Positions 5,999-6,375 of a stretch of DNA of 6,375 nucleotides are shown piece by piece (position 1 is the stretch's first letter; each line of letters starts with the position of its first letter). The notes under the pieces were generated by a model. That model was not told the origin of the DNA, did no database searches, and was given only the letters and a program-made list of their open reading frames with translations. The stretch is taken from assembly GCA_027080545.1 (NCBI GenBank), contig JALWRV010000200.1:1-6375 (forward strand), in the 5' to 3' direction. The DNA is from Parvularculaceae bacterium (lineage in GTDB: Bacteria > Pseudomonadota > Alphaproteobacteria > Caulobacterales > Parvularculaceae). Made by a program: the position numbers and the translations under genes.

Positions 5999-6375
5999 AT
6001 GTTGGAAATCCTCACCAGCGAAGAGATGAACCGGGCAGACAGGCTGGCTGCGGAGCAGGGCGTGTCGGGCTTGTGGCTGATGGAACAGGCGGGGGTGGGG
6101 GCCGCGCATTATATCAAGCGGCTTTATCCCCAGCGCCCCAAAACTCTCATTCTCTGTGGGCCTGGTAATAATGGTGGGGATGGTTATGTAATCGCCCGCC
6201 ATTTGCGCCGTCAGGGCTGGTCGGTCACCATCGCCAGTGCGCAATCGCCGGATCAGCTAAGGGGTGATGCCAAAATCAATGCGCTGCAATGGCGTGGGCG
6301 CACCATCGATCTGCAGGGCTGCCAGCCCCCTAATTATGGTCTTGTCATTGATGCCCTGTTTGGGGCGGGGCTGAG
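5999..6375 (+). CDS. nnr: NAD(P)H-hydrate repair enzyme, YjeF N-terminal (epimerase) domain, truncated by window edge
   Basis: The YjeF N-terminal domain epimerises damaged (R)- and (S)-NAD(P)H hydrates. In many bacteria it is fused to an ADP-dependent dehydratase domain that restores NAD(P)H. The 125 visible codons start at ATG 5999 and read MLEILTSEEMNRADRLAAEQ, then GLWLMEQAG (24-32), the diagnostic nucleotide-binding loop CGPGNNGGDGYVIARHL, and VIDALFGAGL at the cut end. These motifs fix the domain. Whether the C-terminal dehydratase domain follows cannot be seen, so nnrE alone or the full bifunctional nnr are both possible. The ribosome site is weak (GGAAA about 11 nt upstream). An in-frame ATG at 6026 preceded by GAAGAG exists, but starting there would drop conserved N-terminal residues. 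It is divergent from glnB, an arrangement consistent with my recollection of alphaproteobacterial nnr-glnB-glnA clusters. Confidence 0.93.
   Translation, partial: MLEILTSEEMNRADRLAAEQGVSGLWLMEQAGVGAAHYIKRLYPQRPKTLILCGPGNNGGDGYVIARHLRRQGWSVTIASAQSPDQLRGDAKINALQWRGRTIDLQGCQPPNYGLVIDALFGAGL

Noticed and set aside
5945..6244. 99-codon minus-strand frame covering the nnr start
   Set aside because: The plus strand here encodes unmistakable YjeF N-domain motifs; the minus frame is a shadow.

Overview
The window looks like an ordinary chromosomal segment of a proteobacterium, most likely an alphaproteobacterium with roughly balanced base composition. The grounds are a P-II gene next to a type I-beta glutamine synthetase gene with an NAD(P)H-hydrate repair gene beside them, a glutathione-dependent formaldehyde pathway, and folate-dependent TrmFO. 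No rRNA, tRNA, CRISPR array, insertion sequence or phage gene was seen. The genus is not identified.

Layout. Left edge, minus strand: the 5' part of trmFO (tRNA m5U54 methyltransferase), preceded 40 bp upstream by a gene for an exported protein of unknown family. That exported-protein gene carries an apparent one-base frameshift in a T5 run (on its coding strand). Its start lies 187 bp from a divergent plus-strand set: frmA/adhC (class III alcohol dehydrogenase), fghA (S-formylglutathione hydrolase, overlapping frmA by one base) and a signal-peptide-bearing DsrE-family protein 19 bp further on. This set meets the minus-strand glnA tail to tail with only 8 bp between stop codons. Upstream of glnA, on the same strand, is glnB. 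The 212 bp between them hold two 9-bp inverted repeat pairs and a candidate glnA promoter. Divergent from glnB, 75 bp away, nnr (YjeF N-terminal domain) starts and runs off the right edge.

How the genes work together. FrmA oxidises S-hydroxymethylglutathione to S-formylglutathione, and FghA hydrolyses that to formate and glutathione, so the middle operon is a complete formaldehyde detoxification module once the spontaneous glutathione adduct has formed. Its periplasmic DsrE-like partner is unexplained. GlnB and GlnA are the usual nitrogen-status sensor and ammonia-assimilating enzyme. The most notable point is that this GlnB has Leu at position 51, where the GlnD-uridylylated Tyr is expected, while GlnA keeps its adenylylation Tyr397. 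The usual signal path between the two therefore cannot run through uridylylation at residue 51 of this P-II.

I see no wholly new multi-gene system here. The best leads are the altered P-II T-loop, the frameshifted envelope gene, the DsrE protein attached to the formaldehyde operon, and the repeat-bearing glnB-glnA spacer.
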